Assembly: GCA_022496805.1 (NCBI GenBank)
Contig: CM040106.1
Location: 5,208,001-5,272,000 of the forward strand
Direction: 5' to 3'
Length of the DNA: 64,000 nt
Source: Pohlia nutans
Lineage: Eukaryota > Streptophyta > Bryopsida > Bryales > Mniaceae
Shown here: piece after piece, positions 1-10,779 of the stretch
How the letters are laid out: each line of letters starts with the position of its first letter
Numbering within the stretch: position 1 is the first letter of the stretch
Position numbers and translations under genes: made by a program
The notes under the pieces: generated by a model
What the model saw: the letters and a program-made list of their open reading frames with translations, nothing else
The model's database searches: none
What the model was told of the DNA's origin: nothing

Positions 1-401
1 TGATATAATTATTGTGTTCAAACCTAATTCGTGACGGGTATTGCCACCGACATAGAACCTTCTAGAATACTTTTAAAATACTTCTAGAAGTTCTATAGGT
101 TCTTTGACTTTTAGGATCTTCTAGATACTTCCTAGGGACTCTCATAGTCTCTAGAAAGCCCCTCTTAGTACTAGTATATCTATGGGACGAGATGAGGGAC
201 TCCTCACTCTCGTCAACAAAAGTTAGGAGCAACCTTGAGTATTGCCTTGTCTTGAATCTTGTTCAACTATCGATTTAGTTCAATATACTTTCTTGAGAAT
301 CACTCTTGTGTACTATTGCACTTCTTGTTCGTGGGTCCTTATTCATGCTCTTGTTCTTATTCTCTTGTTCTTCGTCTTGAGTTCTTATGTCTATGACAAC
401 A
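1..401 (+). mobile_element. Probable 3' part of an LTR (start outside window)
   Basis: No coding potential. The stretch is rich in TTCTAGAA-type repeats near 60-160 and in CTTGTT runs near 320-380, and ends with ACAACA at about 396-401. At about this point the homology of the neighbouring minus-strand transposase-like pseudogene stops. LTRs commonly end in CA, so this looks like the 3' end of an LTR inserted into or beside that pseudogene. The other end lies outside the window, so no target duplication can be checked. It could instead be unrelated intergenic sequence. Confidence 0.3.
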
Positions 402-2890
402 ACTAAATGACACGATAATTGAATATCGATAAAACACTATAGGCTTACAAAGTTCTTTGCGTGCACAGGTTTTTCCGAATTACCCAATACCCCGTGATCT
501 CCATATTGCAACCAGAACCTCCAAAATCGAAAAAAAAACGAGACCTTGCAACACAATACTATCCTAGAACGCAGGTCCAAAGCAGGAGAACAGAAAATGT
601 CAATATAGGCAGCACATATATCCAAGTAAAATTCCGTTCCACGGGTTCTTTCACAATGAGGATAATCTGGAGCACGCATGTGAGCCAAACATGTCTTGAC
701 TTTTGACTGACACATCCTTTATGTCGTAGCCCAATTCTGCTGGTCCCTTCTTTCTACATCTTCTCTAGTCAAACCATATTCTTCAACTGTAAACTACTGA
801 AATACTTACTCTATGTTACCATGGAGACACAAATGTCCTCCTAACTGCAAAGTTTTAGCACCTGAAAGCAACAGATTTATTAGTTTTTTCCCATTGTGGA
901 TATAATCTAGGTCATGCAGACCCTTAGCATTCCCACACGAATCTAAAGAAGCAGTGAACACCTAACCCTCCCACCCTACATCTAAACGGATTCCATTGTT
1001 CTGCTGGTAGTTTGCCAACATCAGCAACCTCCTACGGGAGTCACCGCCACTGGCGTGTCCCACAATCGGGCCTACTGCTGCAAGACATTCTTGTTCCCAC
1101 AACTTGTCAATTGTGTTCCACTGACCTCTAACCCAATTGAAGCAATTGCAAGTGCAGCAGACAACTAGCACAAGTCGACAAAGTAAATCATGCAAAGGAT
1201 CTACAATTACTACTCGAGCAAAACTGCCTTTCCTGTTGTTGGAAAATGATTCTAACAATTTTCGGTACCCCTCCTTACCACTCCCGACAATTCGCCTGAA
1301 ACCAGATACACAGACATGGTTCTCAGAAGGACCGCAAAACCCAGCAATTGTATCCCACTTACTTTCCCAAGCCACTCTCCCTTTAACTTTTGTTTCATCC
1401 TCAGCGAGAAGTACTGGTACTGGACCTAGAATGTTATGAGCAAGCTTAGCATCCCTGTAAATCTGTGCCATAGCTGCAAAAATCTATGACTGTTCACCGG
1501 GTAAAAATTGGACTCCTTTCCCTTCCTCTCGCTTTACCTGACGGTAACTTGCACCTGAGAAGTTTAAAGGAAACATATCGACCATCCTACAACCATCATA
1601 AACCTTGATAACTTCCCCTAAGCACTTTGTGTTCTTACTGTATCGCTTTCCTCTACGATCACGATTGAGATTTTGCGCCACATCACGGAGGAAATCCCAC
1701 AGCGTAGGCTTTCCACCTAAAGCACCGGACCTATGGGCGTTGATTATACTTTGACAAAATTTAAGAACATTATGACCACAAGAAGCCTCTGTAGCTAAAT
1801 CCCTTAAACTTGGACGCTTGACCTTGAGCTAAACAATTCTAGCCTGAGCGGACGTGTGCAACAATTTCTGACTCATAAGTTCCCTCCTGAGGTTTCGACC
1901 ATGCCCAGCGAGTTCCGAAATGGACAGGTAAGCAAATCGCCTTCCGGCTCTTGTGCTTCTCAATCCTCGCTTTTCTACACTAAGCCCTTCCCTCACAACT
2001 CGTTTGTAGAAGTCATTTTCCTGCGGGATAGAAGAGCACATTCTGCAATAGAGATTCGGGAATCTCTTACCAGATGTATCAACCCTAATACAAAATGTAT
2101 GCCTAAACGTACCGCTGATTTGTATAACTTTTGACCTTGAAGTGAAACTCGCAGTCAAATGGGGTTTGGGATACCAAACTCTACCAACGTGAAGGTCATT
2201 CAGCAACTCACAAATAGAGTAAGACAAACCACCATAAATGCAATGTGGACCTTGAAAACCCCAATACAAGGAACCCAACAATGCATTCATGCGAGCTTCT
2301 AAACACTCACCCGGCGAAGTTTGCGAAGGAGGACCACCATGGTCGGCAGTAGCATCCTCAGGGAGTCCAAAGTCGGCCCTCCATCTCCCAAGATGCGGAT
2401 GATTTGAGTGTACACTGACCCCAGAGGAGAGGGCAGGCCGGCCTCTTTTCCCAGACAGGAGTGGCCTGCCATGTTTCTTCCCCGTCTCCGCCTGCTCTAC
2501 GGCCTGTAAGTGCTTGCTGGACGCTAAGTGTTGCTGCAAATTAGGTTCCAAATTCTTCTTGGGCGGGCACAAGTTGAGCATCTCCCGACAATAGAAACAG
2601 CGCACCTTCATCTAGAAACTCTTACGTTGACCTTCCTTGAGCGGCTGGAACAAGGTGATAGGCTTCTGCAAATCTCCCAAACTGGCGTTCACTGCTTCCA
2701 TGACTTCAATACCTTCTTGTATCAAGCTCTTGTGCATCTTGGGAGTCAGTGGGACGTTCCTGCCCTTAGGAGCAACAGACTGCGGGTGATCAACATATTC
2801 CACTCGATTATGAGCGCACTAATTCTTCACGTGGCTGTTGCTGAGCAAGTGCTTCCATCTGAAGTTGTTGAATAGGTTTTGAATGTTGTT
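381..2890 (-). pseudogene. Transposase-like pseudogene, eight in-frame stops
   Basis: One reading frame stays open in sense for about 2.4 kb (2,803 down to about 390) but is broken by stop codons at 2612, 1829, 1484, 959, 806, 794, 719 and 437, with no frameshift. N-terminal part: a Cys/His cluster beginning CFYCREM with later HLASSKH, then a basic KRGRPALSS linker. Middle: LLAEDETKVKGRVAW followed by IAGFCGP, then GHASGGDSRRR. C-terminal part: DYIHNGKKLINLL and RIVLCCKVSFFFRFWR. The pattern of an acidic first strand, a second Asp and a D-x-IHN-x-K segment recalls RNase-H-fold transposases of the P-element/THAP9 kind. I recognise it as a family of uncharacterised plant proteins but cannot name a Pfam entry. 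It is dead by sequence. The upstream stretch 2,812-2,880 encodes a Gln-rich piece (QMEALAQQQPREEL) in a different frame, so a frameshift or intron lies there. Confidence 0.6.
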
Positions 2891-3065
2891 CTTCTCGTGC
2901 TTACCACTGCCCCCCAACCTCCTTGCAGCATTCCACGCAATAAATTTTTACTACCCCGTGTCCATTGATATCGGCAGTCTTTAGCAACCACCGATTGTCT
3001 TCCAACGAGGCGCATTGCAATTTCCTCTTCAGCTTCTTGCCGTGTTCAAGATAGCGCTCCCTGTT

Positions 3066-3507
3066 CTACTCCAAAATCAAAGTGGAATGACATTGATGCT
3101 CTAAAGAGGGTTTAGGGTCTCCCGATGTCACACTAGCCCTAGAGTTTGCTAGATCGGGGACTGCACCTGCTTCACAACCGAGAGCACAGTTTCCATCTTC
3201 GGGTAGGGCCTCACATCGCGTACTTGCATTATCCAGGCGCTGGCGTTTGGAGGCTTCTCCTAAAATCTCATTGCCCAATGGCAAAACAAAAACATCCGCA
3301 GGCATGTCGCTAAAGGATTCCATTTTCTGCGGAACTTTGCTGCCTTCCTCCTTGTCCAGAAGTTGACTGGCCATTCCAGCCCTGATTATGCCTCCAAACG
3401 CAGCCTCAGTAATGCATAGGTTTCGTCCTCGAAAACCTTGACCTTGTGTAGAAAGTTGGTTCTCCGAAGTCCTCGTCCATTGTCCACAGTTTAATTGTAG
3501 TGGCCAT
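3066..3507 (-). pseudogene. Possible 5' exons of the transposase-like pseudogene
   Basis: An ATG at 3507 starts a short frame (MATTIKLWTMDEDFGEPTF) that runs to a stop after about 33 codons. A second frame, 3374-3066, starts MASQLLDKEEGSKV and contains EILGEASKRQRLDN, a basic segment that could be a nuclear localisation signal. Both lie upstream of and on the same strand as the transposase-like pseudogene, so they may be its first exons or 5' leader. I found no decisive splice pair joining them to 2,890. They may equally be chance frames. Confidence 0.25.
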
Positions 3508-3603
3508 TACTGAACTTCAGTAAACCCTATCCCAACCCGTAAACCATAAGGAGCTAACAAAAAACGCCTAGAACCCCAACCGCAAACGAGTGATTGCAAA
3601 TGA

Positions 3604-3642
3604 GCTCACGCAAATGCCTCGAACTGAAACCCTAAAACATCA
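3604..3642. repeat. 39-bp direct repeat, copy 1
   Basis: Matches 6333-6371 at 37 of 39 positions in the same orientation; core GCCTCGAACTGAAACCCTAA. The two copies flank the MPV17-like exons. Copy 1 lies just upstream (minus-strand sense) of the ATG at 3507. Confidence 0.8.
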
Positions 3643-4010
3643 GATAACAATGGATCCTGCAAAAAAATCATTTATTAGCCACCACCAGTACTATTCGTAT
3701 TATCTTCAAGTCTAGCTCAAAGTCACGCAGAGAGCTGGAACATGCAGGAGCCATGAAAATCAAGTGACAACCAATTAACATGATCTTCATCATGCAAGTT
3801 CCCATGAAACTGTGCAGCCAAACAGCATATTGTCACAAGCAACAGTGAACACCCAACCTCACGACCTTCACTTTCCTTTGCATCCTCAACTAATCATAAA
3901 ACCACTCATCCATGTAAATATAACGGCAGGGGACACATGTAGTATCTAAATAATTATTTGGATATTAGCATGAGATTGCAGCATGTAGAAATACAGATCG
4001 TTTATGTCAC

Positions 4011-5447
4011 CTGAAGCTGTTGGGATACAAAAAGGAAATTGATGAACTCGAAGGGAATCCAAAGTTTCCAGTTGGCAATAACAGCCGGTTTCCAATCCTG
4101 CAGAAACAAAATACCATGTTAGCATCACAACATGCAATTAGACACAACCGCTTTCAATTATGACGTAGCTGTAGATGGTAGTCATGCAAATAGTCAAATG
4201 ACAAATAGGTAATACAGTCGACCTTTATAAAAACTGCTGTACATTCTCACAACTTCGAGGAAGAACTGGAACGAACCTGCTTAAGCTTGGGGACAATGTC
4301 CTTGGGGCGCCCCTTAAGTGTCAGCAATGAAGCAAAAAATAGAGCCACAAATGCAGGTGAAAATAAAAACTGCACTGCAGCCAAGGCTTTAGTGTGGTAG
4401 GTACTATGCCTTGTCATCTTCCTTAAATATCAAATTCTTTTTTAAATTGAGACACACCAGAAAAAACTAGGTAGAACGAATTAGATGGAAATACAATCTC
4501 AATCAAATGTACAAAGAAGCTACTCCATCAATTGGTATCCATTCCAGAAGGATGATTCAAAAGAAAAGAAAATCCAATTCCTGACAATTAGCATAGTCAG
4601 GAGACTACCTGGTGAAGCACAAGCCGGATAGCAGCACCTGTAAATCCTGTAGCAGTCACCACCTTACTCAAAGCCAAGTACCTATGATCACATTGAGAAT
4701 CTTCACATGTGAAGCGCCAAATATCGCGAAAAATCACTCTCAAGGCTCCATAGCTCTTGAGATGAGCAATGAGGTGTTTCTTTTCTATCATTCCAGTGCT
4801 GCTTCTAGCTATTTTGGACCGGTACAAAGGACCTTTAATAAATAGGCTGGCCACTCCAGTCTCACTGTCTCCAAAATTAAAACAAGGTATCTTACCAAGT
4901 GTGCAATGTGGGACCAACAAGAATAAAGCCAAGGAAGGTAATCACTGACGTTCGCTTGACTTTCTCGGATTTGTCGATCATTAACTGCCAATTGACAATG
5001 ATCAATTATGATAATATATTCCAGCTGCCAAGCCAAACGGGATTTGCAACATGATCAATAAGCCACACAAAAAAGTGTAGAGTAACATGGATCAAGTTCA
5101 GCTAAAGATTAGAGTGGTATTTGCACAAGAAGTTGAAGTCATCTTAAGATCAAGACATCGTCATCAAATAAGTACTAAATGCAAGAATATATATAACTAG
5201 AAGCATGAATATTACAAAAAAATTCTACATAATAGATGCATTTAGTGCAGACTCATTGGTGAGATGATTCAAAAACAATTGATTATATAAGAAGTGAAAA
5301 AAATCTCTATATTCCATCATACTGATTCTTTTTGTATTTAGTTGCAACGATACAAGTACCTGACAAAAGATGTCGCCTAAGAAATTTAGAATAGCAGCTG
5401 TGATGGCCTTCGTGCTGATTGGATGTCTATTTGTTTGGTCAATGTAC
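4011..5447 (-). CDS. MPV17/PMP22 (SYM1-like) membrane protein, five internal exons
   Basis: Five exons joined by GT-AG introns keep one frame. Exon 5447-5360 encodes the N-terminal signature NRHPISTKAITAAIL...GDIFCQ. Exon 4984-4896 gives LMIDKSEKVKRTSV and FLGFILVGPTLHTW. Exon 4681-4609 gives YLALSKVVTATG. Exon 4369-4277 gives FLFSPAFVALFFASLL and LKGRPKDIVPKLKQ. Exon 4097-4011 gives DWKPAVIANWKLWIPFEFIN. This order and spacing are those of the MPV17/PMP22 family: four-helix integral membrane proteins of mitochondria, peroxisomes or plastids, thought to form channels or stabilise inner-membrane and mtDNA homeostasis. The first exon (supplying the T-G of the split Trp codon) and the last exon (normally the final helix with an NxxALxWN-like motif) were not found. 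One possible first-exon donor is at 6010/6009. No stops or frameshifts occur in the five exons, so the gene is either functional with diverged ends or a well-preserved fragment. Confidence 0.85.
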
Positions 5448-5460
5448 CTGAACACCACCC

Positions 5461-6550
5461 ACCAGCACGCGCCCTTTCAAAAAACACTTCAAGAAGAACA
5501 CATTCTTCATTCCAAAAACCAATTCAAGAAGAACAAATAAAACTGCATTGGACCCGTTAGGCTAGGATGTTGTATCGGGCACCGTGTAGAATGTAGCCTG
5601 CGGGTACATTTGCCAAGGTGAGGTTCCCGATACTACATGTGTCCTCTGCCGTTATATTGAATAGACCCTGACGAGTAAACATGTTCCATTACATTGAAAA
5701 GAAATCCCAAAAAATCAAAACATCCTATTATTTGATAGAATTCATGAAGAAAGGTTCGACATTTTTCGCAGATTTTAGGGTTACCAGGATGCGTCCGCAA
5801 CATTCGTGTTCTACACAAAGTATGAAAATAAAACCGGCGTTGCATTGAATTCTTATGCATACATGCTTCACAGAGGAAGAGCCAAAAACCCTAATTCTCA
5901 AATATCGTACCTAAGCCTTGCTTTCCTTCCTCAGCTTTCCCAGCTCCCGACGGACAATGGAGCTCCTCTTCACACGCGCCACCATCACCTTGAACCGAAC
6001 ATGAACTACCATGCCGACTCCAAAAATTGATCAAACAAGACCTGCCATTCAATCTCGCCCTAAACACCGAGAAAATGTTATTATCAAATCGAAAGAAATT
6101 CTTTGAGACCGAAAGAAATTGTTAGCGTCGTGACAGCTGGGAGCTCGAAAGTAATCGAAAGAATGTTATGATCAGCTTGCAAACGAAACCTGCCAACACT
6201 AATCTCGCCCTAAACACCGTTTTCAAACTCCAATTAGGGTTTCACTCCGAAATTCCATCACCCGCTCCATCTTCTTCACCGGTATATAATAATTCACAAT
6301 AAAAACGTAGAAAAGGCAGAAAGTCGAAACGCGCTCACACAAATGCCTCGAACTGAAACCCTAAATCATCAAGTCCCTCTACGAAGAAGAAACGCGCGAA
6401 CTGCGAGAACTCCGGCACCCTAATCCCTCCACAAAGAAACGCGCAAACTTCGAGTACCTTGTCACCTAGGAAGAAACGCGGGAACTGACATTTTCCTCTA
6501 GCCATTATAGATATGCTTAGGGTGATCACACTTGCTGCCATTGAACGTAC
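5461..6550 (-). promoter_or_regulatory. Upstream/5' region of the MPV17-like gene
   Basis: No confident exon seen. The region contains a duplicated segment (CCTGCCA, 4-6 bases, AATCTCGCCCTAAACACC) at about 6040-6069 and again at about 6188-6219. Repeated AAGAAACGCG units occur near 6388-6482, and the second copy of the 39-bp direct repeat is at 6333-6371. A minus-strand frame at 6541-6335 (MAASVITLSISIMARG...) could be leader or a first exon but shows no recognisable motif. It is most simply 5' UTR and promoter sequence. Confidence 0.35.
6333..6371. repeat. 39-bp direct repeat, copy 2
   Basis: Second copy of the repeat at 3604-3642, same orientation, two mismatches. Confidence 0.8.
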
Positions 6551-7127
6551 TAAATTTTTTTTCCTAGGATCCCATTCTTTTGCCCCTAATTTATATCTAC
6601 CTAAATTTTAATGGACTATATTTTCCGGTTCCCTATGTTACTTATAAAGGACATGCCACTTTTAATGTCCCCTAATTTATATATAAATTTCTTATAAATT
6701 TTACCTAAGATTATTTAAATGTACCCTATATTCCGCCGCACGTAGGTTACTAAAAAACGGGAAGTGTCCCCCCCGAGCAAACGTCTTTCTCCAACCAACC
6801 TAGGAACCATAGCTTGGAGACCACCAACAAAATAAACCTCAAATTATACCATGATTATAATTGACTTAAATAATTGTTCATCTCAAATACACCCCTCCTT
6901 TGTTTCATTGTTGTTTCAACGTTTGGTGCATTAGTGCACTTTTTCAAAGTTATGACAACATTAACTAAAAATTGGTCAATTGTTATATGAAACAGTAATG
7001 GAACATTTTGGGATGTTTAACTAATGGCTCAATGTGTACACAAAGTTAAATTGTTTCAACAATGTGTTATAGTCACACCATTAAATTTGAAATTAATCCA
7101 TATTAGCACACCATTTATCCATCATCA
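6551..7127. other. AT-rich intergenic stretch
   Basis: No gene seen. Contains scattered GTTTCAA/TTGAAAC words like those in the tandem array that follows. Confidence 0.5.
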
Positions 7128-7365
7128 TTTAGCCATCGTTGAAACAACGATAAGACAATATTTAAACAACATTTAGCTGTCATAAAAACAACGATGAGAC
7201 AATATTTGAACGACAACATTTAGCCATCGTTGAAACAACGATGAGACAGTATTTAAAAAACAACATTTAGGCATTGTAGAAACAACGATGAAACATTGTT
7301 TAAGCAAAAAAATTAAGCATCATTGATACAATAATGAAACATTGTTAAAAATATATTGTATATCC
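7128..7365. repeat. Imperfect ~47-bp tandem repeat, about five units
   Basis: Each unit reads roughly CATTTAGCCATCGTTGAAAC, then AACGATGAGACAATATTTAA. Units start near 7128, 7170, 7216, 7264 and 7314, and become more divergent to the right. No coding function. Confidence 0.65.
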
Positions 7366-8819
7366 ATCATTGTCACAATATTGAAACAACATTGCTTAAT
7401 TTCCATCTGTTGAGAAAATAATGACCTGGGTCACTAAAATGTGGGACTACATGAACTGCCTGCAAAATATTTGCAACATCTACAACAATGTACTCAAGTC
7501 TTTTCATTTTTTTGGCCTGTGCTCTTTTCAAATTAGTAGGAAGTGACCATGCACTACAAGGAAATATGTGTCCTAATTGACTGCGATGGGACAAAATTTA
7601 GTTAACTGCTCTGTCAATTAGGAGACCCTAATTTGGTCACTTTGTTGACAAAAATTAGTCATTTCAACTGTCAGTTCGGACAAAGATACACGTTGGATGT
7701 ATCGCCGTCGGATGTCTTTCCCACGGTGGAATTCCTAGCCAGGTCAACATTCCACGTGTACATTTTTGTTTTCATGACAGGTAAAAACGTCCCGGAAGTT
7801 GCATAGAAGTTTCCTGGGTCTGGGTAAATTTTGCATTAACCCGTGAATGGCAGTAGTTGTGAAACTACGTTGTTAGCGGGGATTTACGTGTTTACACTAC
7901 GAGATTTTCGTGGAATCTTTGTATGGATCCAATCTTTTGCTGAGAAGTGGTGAAATCAGAATTTCCCATTTATTTATTGACCAAATAAGATTACCCTCGT
8001 CGTGTAGACGTGGTTATTCTCCAACCATCCAAATTCATAAATCTGTGTCAAATACCAATTTGTGACAGAGTGGCCGCCTCATCCGGAACCTTCTTTCCTT
8101 GCATCAAAACCTGCACTAGGAGCCCACCTCCCAGCAAGTTCATCGTTGCATCCATTACTGCTCTCTGAACACTATAACACCACACCAATCAACCACGGGC
8201 TACTACACCATACATTATCATATAGCCTGCCTCAAACCAATTTCCTAAACAACTCCCATCCCACCAAAACAATCGCTGCATTCCCAAGCACCAAACCTCA
8301 CACTCAATTCCACACGTCAGGCTCTGAAGCACTACCTTGAGGCTTGCCACACTTGCTGACTCCGGTAGATCCACAAACAGTTCCGGCACCGTAAATGACT
8401 TGATGCTCATTACACCACCCACACAGTACATACGTGTATCAGCTCTACTCTTGTTAAAAGCAAGTGGTGAACAGACTCACGGGTCTTCACGAAGATCTCC
8501 ATGCACGCCCCTCCTCCTATGGGCTCAACAGCTGAAGCGGTGCGTCGTTGCCAAAACAGAGAAGAGTAGAAGAATCGCTCATCGCCGTCACTCAAACACG
8601 GAAGAACGTTTGCCTCTTGTTCTTTGCTTTAGGGTTTACTATCACTCCGTTCATCCGCATTCATTGGCATTCATCCAATCTGTACACGTGGATGCTATAA
8701 AAAAAAAATTCCGCCCTTACACATGGACCCTGTAAGAATTTCCTTCTTACATCGCCCTTACACGTTTGATACTCGCCTCCTGTATAACTCTTGCATCGTA
8801 AGTCTTGCAGTTCTACATA

Positions 8820-8876
8820 AACTACACTAAATAGATCAATTAGTGTTAGATACACTAATTTACATAAACATGTAGG
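8820..8876 (+). repeat. Internal repeat unit of the CACTA element (copy 1)
   Basis: Shares TAGTGTTAGATACACTAATT and TACATAAACATG with 9525-9580 in direct orientation. The first 28 bases recur inverted at 9719-9747. Confidence 0.7.
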
Positions 8877-9524
8877 AATAAATAGAAGAGGTTGCTATAA
8901 TAAGCATCATGTTTAATTTAGTCGTGAGTGAAACCCTAAACAAGGATCTCACCCTAGCAAGCAAGTAGAACAATCAAGCAAAAAAAGGAAGCAGTTCAAA
9001 CAAGCACAAAAATAAGGTTTAGAATTACCTAAAGTCAGAAGCATGCACTCCACCTCCAAGCAGGCAGTCCACCCTCCACGACCACTTTGAATAAAAAAAA
9101 GACCAAAGGTTGTGCTACACCGAGCGAGACAGCGAGTGTACCCTAAAGCCAAAAATTGCAAAAGGAAACAAGCAACAAATACAATAACACAAGGCTAAGA
9201 GAAACATAGAAAAATATAAGGCAACATGCGACAGGCAGCAAGCAGAGAATCAAAGGAGCATGCGACACGAGCAGGGGAAGAATCACAATAAGCATCCGCC
9301 GAGGAGCAGGGTGAGAAACACAAGGAGACAAGAAACTCTAGAATCGCAAAGGGAAATGGCCAAGTCTACGTCCACGGCTCGGCTCTTCCCGAACCTAAAT
9401 CGGCTCTCCGGCTCAGTAACAGTTCCTATCCATGAAAAAAATTGTTTGTTACATTTTTTCGTTCTAATTACTCTGTTGACAACTAACAATTTACATCCAT
9501 TCAAATTTTTCTTAGTTTTTTCTG

Positions 9525-9748
9525 TTACACTAAATAAGTAGATTAGTGTTAGATACACTAATTTACATAAACATGTTGTAAGTTTTTATTGTTGACCAAT
9601 TTTTTTACCCTCTATATTGGTCACGATGGGGATCTTTCAATAGTATTGGAATCAATGTCTTTGGTAATTTTTTTTGTCGAGAGTAAAAATCTATAATATT
9701 TTCAAATCTTATAATTATTTAACACTAATCTACCTATTTAGTGTAGCT
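9525..9748. repeat. Small inverted-repeat unit (about 220 bp)
   Basis: Ends carry an inverted repeat: ACACTAAATAAGTAGATTAG... at 9527 and its complement (AACACTAATCTACCTATTTA...) at 9720-9747. Together with the direct copy at 8820 this suggests a small foldback element nested inside the CACTA copy. No clear target duplication found. Confidence 0.4.
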
Positions 9749-10617
9749 TATTACATCTATCATGGTCAGTGATAATATACACATGCATATTTAAGTGTGA
9801 CATACATAAAGTATTTATACATGCAATTTCCCATCGGAAAATTCCTCTCTATAACAAGATATAGAGACCATGTACAATATGAATGACACGTGTGCGAGTT
9901 ATCCCAAAAAATGTGATATTGAATTACAAATTACAGAATTCCGAATTACAGAATTCCATGCTGTCATTGTAACTTTGAAATTGACATGAAAATTGACAGA
10001 GTTTTCTTAAACCCTCCGAAATCACAAGATGAAGGGGAAAACTAAGCCAGTTGTCATATCAGACTTTTTTCTGTCAACTTCTTGTTGTTTAGACACCCAT
10101 TTCCTTGTAGTGATGAGAGTTGAATGCACCCTGTCAAAGTATACCCACTGGTCTGGGAATAAGTCACAATAAATTTGAACCAAAGCAAGACAAAGATCTC
10201 CATGGCGTATGAAGAATCTTACTTGTCCATACCATGTTTCAATTGGTTGTCCTTCAGCTTCCATTTGTAAAGCGACATCACTATACCAAGGACGTCCATG
10301 GTAGCAATATGAAGCCCTAATATAGAGTGGTCAGTCACCAAATCGATCTCTATGGCCTGCAGGAATAGCAAGTGCCTTGCATATTCCCAAAATCTGAAAA
10401 GAAATTCAAAAAAATACCATGGTCAGATTGTATTGAATTATATCTCAAATCAAATACGAACCACTAAATTAAAAATTTAAAAATCTATATCAAAAGTTCT
10501 CAAGAAAGGCATAAAAAATCACTTACTTCATGTGAATGCAAGTGGTTATCATATTCGTACTCTTGAAGTAGTCTTGGCAATTTTTCTGCTATTTCGGGTT
10601 GATGGTTTAGTAATTCT

Positions 10618-10779
10618 TACTACAAGGATACAATGTCCAAATTGACAGAATCATGTCCGAATCAACCCGAATCAACACGTCTTTATGACAGATTTTTGTC
10701 ACTTTGGACAGATTTCTATCCATTCGGACATTTTCTGTCAATTAGGACGTGTGAATTCAGACACTGATTCCTTGTAGTG
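10618..10779. mobile_element. 162-bp CACTA-type MITE, TSD TCT
   Basis: Ends TACTACAAGGATACAATGTC and, reverse-complemented, CACTACAAGGAATCAGTGTC. TSD TCT at 10615-10617 and 10780-10782. The ends and the subterminal AATTGACAG match those of the 2.56 kb element at 7552, so this is a short derivative of the same family. It lies in an exon of the Plavaka-like gene. Removing it with one TSD copy joins the exon in frame: KVIQ continues directly as ELLNHQPEIAEKLPRLLQ. Confidence 0.85.

Larger units (their letters stand above)
7552..10112. mobile_element. Non-autonomous CACTA element, 2,561 bp, TSD ATG
   Basis: Left end CACTACAAGGAAATATGTGT and right end (reverse complement) CACTACAAGGAAATGGGTGT form the terminal inverted repeats. 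Target duplication ATG at 7549-7551 and 10113-10115, the 3 bp expected of CACTA elements. No transposase domain in any frame; the internal open frames near 8062-8735 and 9143-9558 lack recognisable motifs. It sits inside an exon of the Plavaka-like gene, between the LCLALVQIYCDLFP block and the RLEYIVVDVANIL block. Confidence 0.85.

Noticed and set aside
8062..8735. Plus-strand open frames inside the 2.56 kb CACTA element
   Set aside because: No motif, composition follows base content, no splice logic; the element looks non-autonomous.
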